From CAZNMF01 sp964573795 (GTDB taxonomy: Bacteria > Acidobacteriota > Vicinamibacteria > Vicinamibacterales > SCN-69-37), in assembly GCA_964573795.1 (NCBI GenBank), contig CAZNMF010000375.1, positions 1 through 24,264 on the forward strand: a stretch of 24,264 bases of DNA, read 5' to 3'. The position numbers and the translations under genes were made by a program. Below the pieces are notes generated by a model. The model did no database searches. It had not been told where the DNA came from and saw only the letters and a list, made by a program, of their open reading frames with translations. Below are positions 21,923 to 24,264 of the stretch, in pieces. Numbering within the stretch: the stretch's first letter is position 1; every line of letters starts with the position of its first letter.

Positions 21923-23449
21923 CTACCGTCTTCCCCCAAATATCCCGCCCAGCATGCCGCGCAGGATCGACCGTCCCATGCCGGAGCCGACGCTGCGCGC
22001 GGCGCTGCGGGCCGCGGACTCGAGGATGCCTTCGTGCTTGCCGCCGCGCGGGCCGACCGAACCGAAAATCAGATCGCTCAGCGACGCGCCGGCTTGCCCC
22101 GCCGGCGTGCGCGGCGCAGCGGCCGGCGTGCTCTTCCCTGCCGCCGGCGCGGTGCCCGCCGTGCGAGCGTCCGCGCGCGCCGTCAGCTTCTCGTACGCCG
22201 ACTCGCGATCGATCATCTGCTCGTAATGGCCTTTGACGAGCGACGCGTTCATGACGTCGGCGCGCTCGCCGGCCGTGATGGGTCCAATCCGCGACGCAGG
22301 CGGCATGATCCAGGCGCGCTCGACGACGGCCGGTATGCCCTTCTCGTCGAGACACGACACGAGTGCCTCGCCGACGGCCAGCTCGGTGATCGCCTTCTCC
22401 GTGTCGAACGTCCCGTTCGCACGCAGCGTCTCCGCGGCGGTCTTCACCGCTTTCTGATCGCGCGGCGTGAACGCGCGCAGCGCGTGCTGCACGCGGTTGC
22501 CGAGCTGCGCCAGCACCTTGTCCGGCACGTCGAGCGGGTTCTGCGTCACGAAGAAGACGCCGACGCCTTTCGATCGGATCAGGCGGACGACCTGCTCGAT
22601 CTTCTCGACGAGCGCCTCCTCGGCGTCCTCGAAGAGCAGGTGCGCCTCGTCGAAGAAGAACACGAGCTTCGGCTTCTCGGGATCGCCGACTTCCGGCAGG
22701 CGCTCGAACAGCTCGGAGAGCATCCACAGCAGGAAGCTCGCGTAGACCTTCGGCGACAGCATCAGCTGATCGGCCGCCAGAATATTCACGACGCCCCGCC
22801 CGTCCGGCATCGTCTGGATCAGATCGTCGATGTCGAGCATCGGCTCGCCGAAGAACTTGTCGCCGCCCTGCTGCTCGACGGCGAGCAGCGCGCGCTGGAT
22901 CGCGCCAATCGACGCAGCCGAGACGTTGCCGTAGTCGGTCGTGAACTGCCTCGCGTTGTCCCCGATGTACTGCAGCACGGTGCGCAGATCGCGCGAGTCG
23001 AGGATCAGCAGGCCGTTGTCGTCCGCGATCTTGAACGCGATCGTGAGCACGCCGCGCTGCGTCTCGTTGAGATTGAAGAGACGGCTCAGCACGAGCGGCC
23101 CCATGTCGGAGACCGTCGCGCGGACCGGATGGCCCGACTTCCCGAAGACGTCCCAGAACGTGACCGGGCTCGCCGCAAACGACGGCGCGTCGAGCTTCAG
23201 GTCCGTCAGCCGCTGCTGCAGCTTCGGCGACAGCGCGCCGGCAGCCGCCAGACCAGCCAGATCGCCCTTGACGTCCGCCATGAACGTCGGCACGCCGATG
23301 CGCGAGAAGCGCTCCGCGAGGACTTGGAGCGTGACGGTCTTGCCCGTGCCGGTCGCGCCGGTGATCAGACCGTGGCGGTTGGAGAGGCCGGGCAGCAGCG
23401 CGAGATCGCGACCGTCGGCCGTGTGTGCAAAAGGAAGCGGCTCAACCAC
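21923..23449 (-). CDS. HerA-like DUF853 ATPase (YjgR family)
   Basis: This 508-residue P-loop ATPase of the HerA/FtsK group has the Walker A GATGTGKT at residues 31-38, an ADVKGDLAGL segment shortly after, and the Walker B FFFDEAHLLF near residue 270. Sensor-like GVGVFFVTQNPLDVP and an arginine-rich region follow, and the C-terminus is the family's Gly/Arg tail (GMLGGIFGGRR). Residues ~420-460 are a low-complexity Ala/Thr/Pro linker. The role of the family is not established; DNA translocation is inferred from HerA. I choose GTG 23449 because a TACTAT lies 7 nt upstream. A longer frame to 23554 is encoded by the 23490 repeat array and is probably not translated. Confidence 0.9.
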   Translation of the reverse strand: MVEPLPFAHTADGRDLALLPGLSNRHGLITGATGTGKTVTLQVLAERFSRIGVPTFMADVKGDLAGLAAAGALSPKLQQRLTDLKLDAPSFAASPVTFWDVFGKSGHPVRATVSDMGPLVLSRLFNLNETQRGVLTIAFKIADDNGLLILDSRDLRTVLQYIGDNARQFTTDYGNVSAASIGAIQRALLAVEQQGGDKFFGEPMLDIDDLIQTMPDGRGVVNILAADQLMLSPKVYASFLLWMLSELFERLPEVGDPEKPKLVFFFDEAHLLFEDAEEALVEKIEQVVRLIRSKGVGVFFVTQNPLDVPDKVLAQLGNRVQHALRAFTPRDQKAVKTAAETLRANGTFDTEKAITELAVGEALVSCLDEKGIPAVVERAWIMPPASRIGPITAGERADVMNASLVKGHYEQMIDRESAYEKLTARADARTAGTAPAAGKSTPAAAPRTPAGQAGASLSDLIFGSVGPRGGKHEGILESAARSAARSVGSGMGRSILRGMLGGIFGGRR

Positions 23450-23456
23450 GACGGTA

Positions 23457-23462
23457 ATAGTA
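23457..23462 (-). promoter_or_regulatory. -10 element for the DUF853 gene
   Basis: TACTAT on the minus strand lies 7 nt before the GTG at 23449, predicting a 1-nt leader. It supports the short start over the ATG at 23554. Confidence 0.45.
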
Positions 23463-23489
23463 GCCGGGACGAGGGAGGAACGGATGAAG

Positions 23490-23555
23490 GGGACGAGGGG
23501 ACCAAGGGACGAGGGGACCAGGGGACGAGGGGACCAAAGGGACGAGGGGACCAAA
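23490..23555. repeat. Tandem array of four GGGACGAGGGGACCA units
   Basis: Four perfect 15-bp units (23490-23504, 23506-23520, 23522-23536, 23539-23553) are spaced by 1-2 bp, giving a 16-17-bp period, with a degenerate fifth unit after them. The array lies upstream of the DUF853 start. A near-identical single unit occurs at 18552-18569. Confidence 0.85.
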
Positions 23556-23604
23556 GGGACGGGCGACGAGAGAGACGGGAGAAAAGTTGGAAGATCGTGC
23601 GTGA

Positions 23605-23628
23605 GCGCGATAGTGAGATAGCGCGATA
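23605..23628. repeat. GCGCGATA octamer repeat
   Basis: Three tandem octamers (GCGCGATA, GTGAGATA, GCGCGATA) lie just past the GGDEF gene stop. They are the reverse complement of the unit in the 17530-17588 array. Confidence 0.7.
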
Positions 23629-23634
23629 CGAGCG

Positions 23635-24264
23635 TCAGAACAGCGTTCCCGTTTTCAACTCCTCACCGTCCGCGTCGCTCTTCGCGCGCCTCCGGGCGCT
23701 CGCGGCTGCCGACTTGGCCTGATACAGCAGTTTGTCGGCCGCGCGCAGCAGGAGCGTCGGCGAGTCGCCGTCGCGCGGGAACACGGCGACGCCGCCGCTG
23801 ATCGCCAGGACGGGCTTGTGGCCGTCGGCCGCGAGCCGGTCGGAGATGCGGCGGAGCACGACCTGTCCGCCCGCCTCGCCGGTCTCGGGCAGCACGAGCG
23901 CGAACTCGTCGCCGCCGAATCGCGCCGGCGTGTCGATCGTCCGGCACGAGCTGCGCATCGTGTCCGCGATGCGGCACAACGCGCGGCTGCCCGCAAGGTG
24001 GCCGTAGCGGTCGTTGATCGTCTTGAGCCCGTCCATGTCCACGAACAGCACCGCGAACGGACGGCCCGTGCGGTTCGATCGCGCGATCTCGCCCTTCAGC
24101 ACTTCGAGCAGCCGCCGGTAATTCGCCAGCCCGGTGAGCGGATCGGTCGTCGCCAGCTCGCGCAGCTGCCGCTCCGCATGCTTGTGCTCGGCCACCACGG
24201 CCGCGAGCACCGTGCCCATCGTCGCCATCACGCCCACGTAGGCCTGCACGAGCACGAGCGCTTC
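23635..24264 (-). CDS. GGDEF diguanylate cyclase (5' end beyond window)
   Basis: The 209 C-terminal residues of a cyclic-di-GMP synthase are visible; the frame stays open to the window end. The visible N-terminus (VLVQAYVGVMATMGTVLAAVVAEHKHAERQL) is a hydrophobic segment running into a helix, as at the end of an integral-membrane sensor such as MASE1, though the sensor itself is outside. The GGDEF domain starts at ATTDPLTGLANYRRL and contains FVDMDGLKTINDRYGHLAGSRAL and the intact FGGDEF signature. An RxxD inhibitory site (RTID) lies five residues before it, so the enzyme should be active and product-inhibited. It ends with a basic tail (SARRRAKSDADGEE). Confidence 0.93.
   Translation of the reverse strand, partial: EALVLVQAYVGVMATMGTVLAAVVAEHKHAERQLRELATTDPLTGLANYRRLLEVLKGEIARSNRTGRPFAVLFVDMDGLKTINDRYGHLAGSRALCRIADTMRSSCRTIDTPARFGGDEFALVLPETGEAGGQVVLRRISDRLAADGHKPVLAISGGVAVFPRDGDSPTLLLRAADKLLYQAKSAAASARRRAKSDADGEELKTGTLF

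Noticed and set aside
23450..23554. Longer N-terminus of the DUF853 ATPase
   Set aside because: The extra residues are the translated 15-bp repeat; the family N-terminus and a -10 box fit GTG 23449.
23490..23555. Possible CRISPR array
   Set aside because: Units are 15 bp with only 1-2 bp between them, no spacers and no cas genes.

Overview
The window is GC-rich, densely packed bacterial chromosome with 20 protein genes, two of them cut by the window ends. I infer a member of the Acidobacteriota, probably the Vicinamibacteria lineage. The reasons are the secreted carboxypeptidase-regulatory-like repeat protein, the glycine- and arginine-rich tails, the palindromic ACCTTCAGGT intergenic repeats and the overall gene set. 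No rRNA or other marker gene is present to prove this. I saw no prophage, IS element, tRNA or CRISPR array.

Layout. Positions 1-1816 hold two divergent genes: ino1 (minus, partial) and a Rossmann/methyltransferase-like protein (plus). Positions 2045-6103 hold three exported plus-strand proteins: a BON-domain protein behind a candidate sigma-54 promoter, a large carboxypeptidase-regulatory-like repeat protein, and a lipoprotein with a long Pro/Asp linker and an uncharacterised C-terminal domain. At 7180/7203 a membrane-anchored lipoprotein (minus) diverges from polA (plus). A poly(A)-polymerase/CCA-transferase-family gene follows polA and meets serC tail to tail, with the two stop codons sharing a CTAG palindrome at 11455-11458.

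Everything from 11455 to 24264 is on the minus strand. In transcription order it runs: GGDEF diguanylate cyclase (partial), HerA-like DUF853 ATPase, GT1 glycosyltransferase, the methionine-salvage cluster mtnB-mtnD-mtnC, a secreted alpha/beta hydrolase, a thioredoxin-NHL fusion, a small outer-membrane-type beta-barrel with its own promoter, 5'-leader hairpin and terminator, an M23 peptidase lipoprotein, DUF1015, and serC. The last three look like one operon joining envelope maintenance to serine/PLP metabolism.

Two non-coding themes stand out. First, several genes have a TAnnnT-like -10 hexamer only 5-8 nt before the start codon and no Shine-Dalgarno, which points to leaderless or near-leaderless mRNAs. 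At two divergent gene pairs the opposing -10 boxes overlap by 2 bp in an almost identical decamer, ATGATATA(C/G)T. Second, the gaps between genes carry recurring micro-repeats with 7-, 8- and about 16-bp periods (CGAACTT, GGCTTAC, TATCGCGC, GGGACGAGGGGACCA). These recur at several loci, are mixed in composite arrays and sometimes abut start codons. I consider these two themes the most novel material here. PolA also has unusual active-site substitutions.
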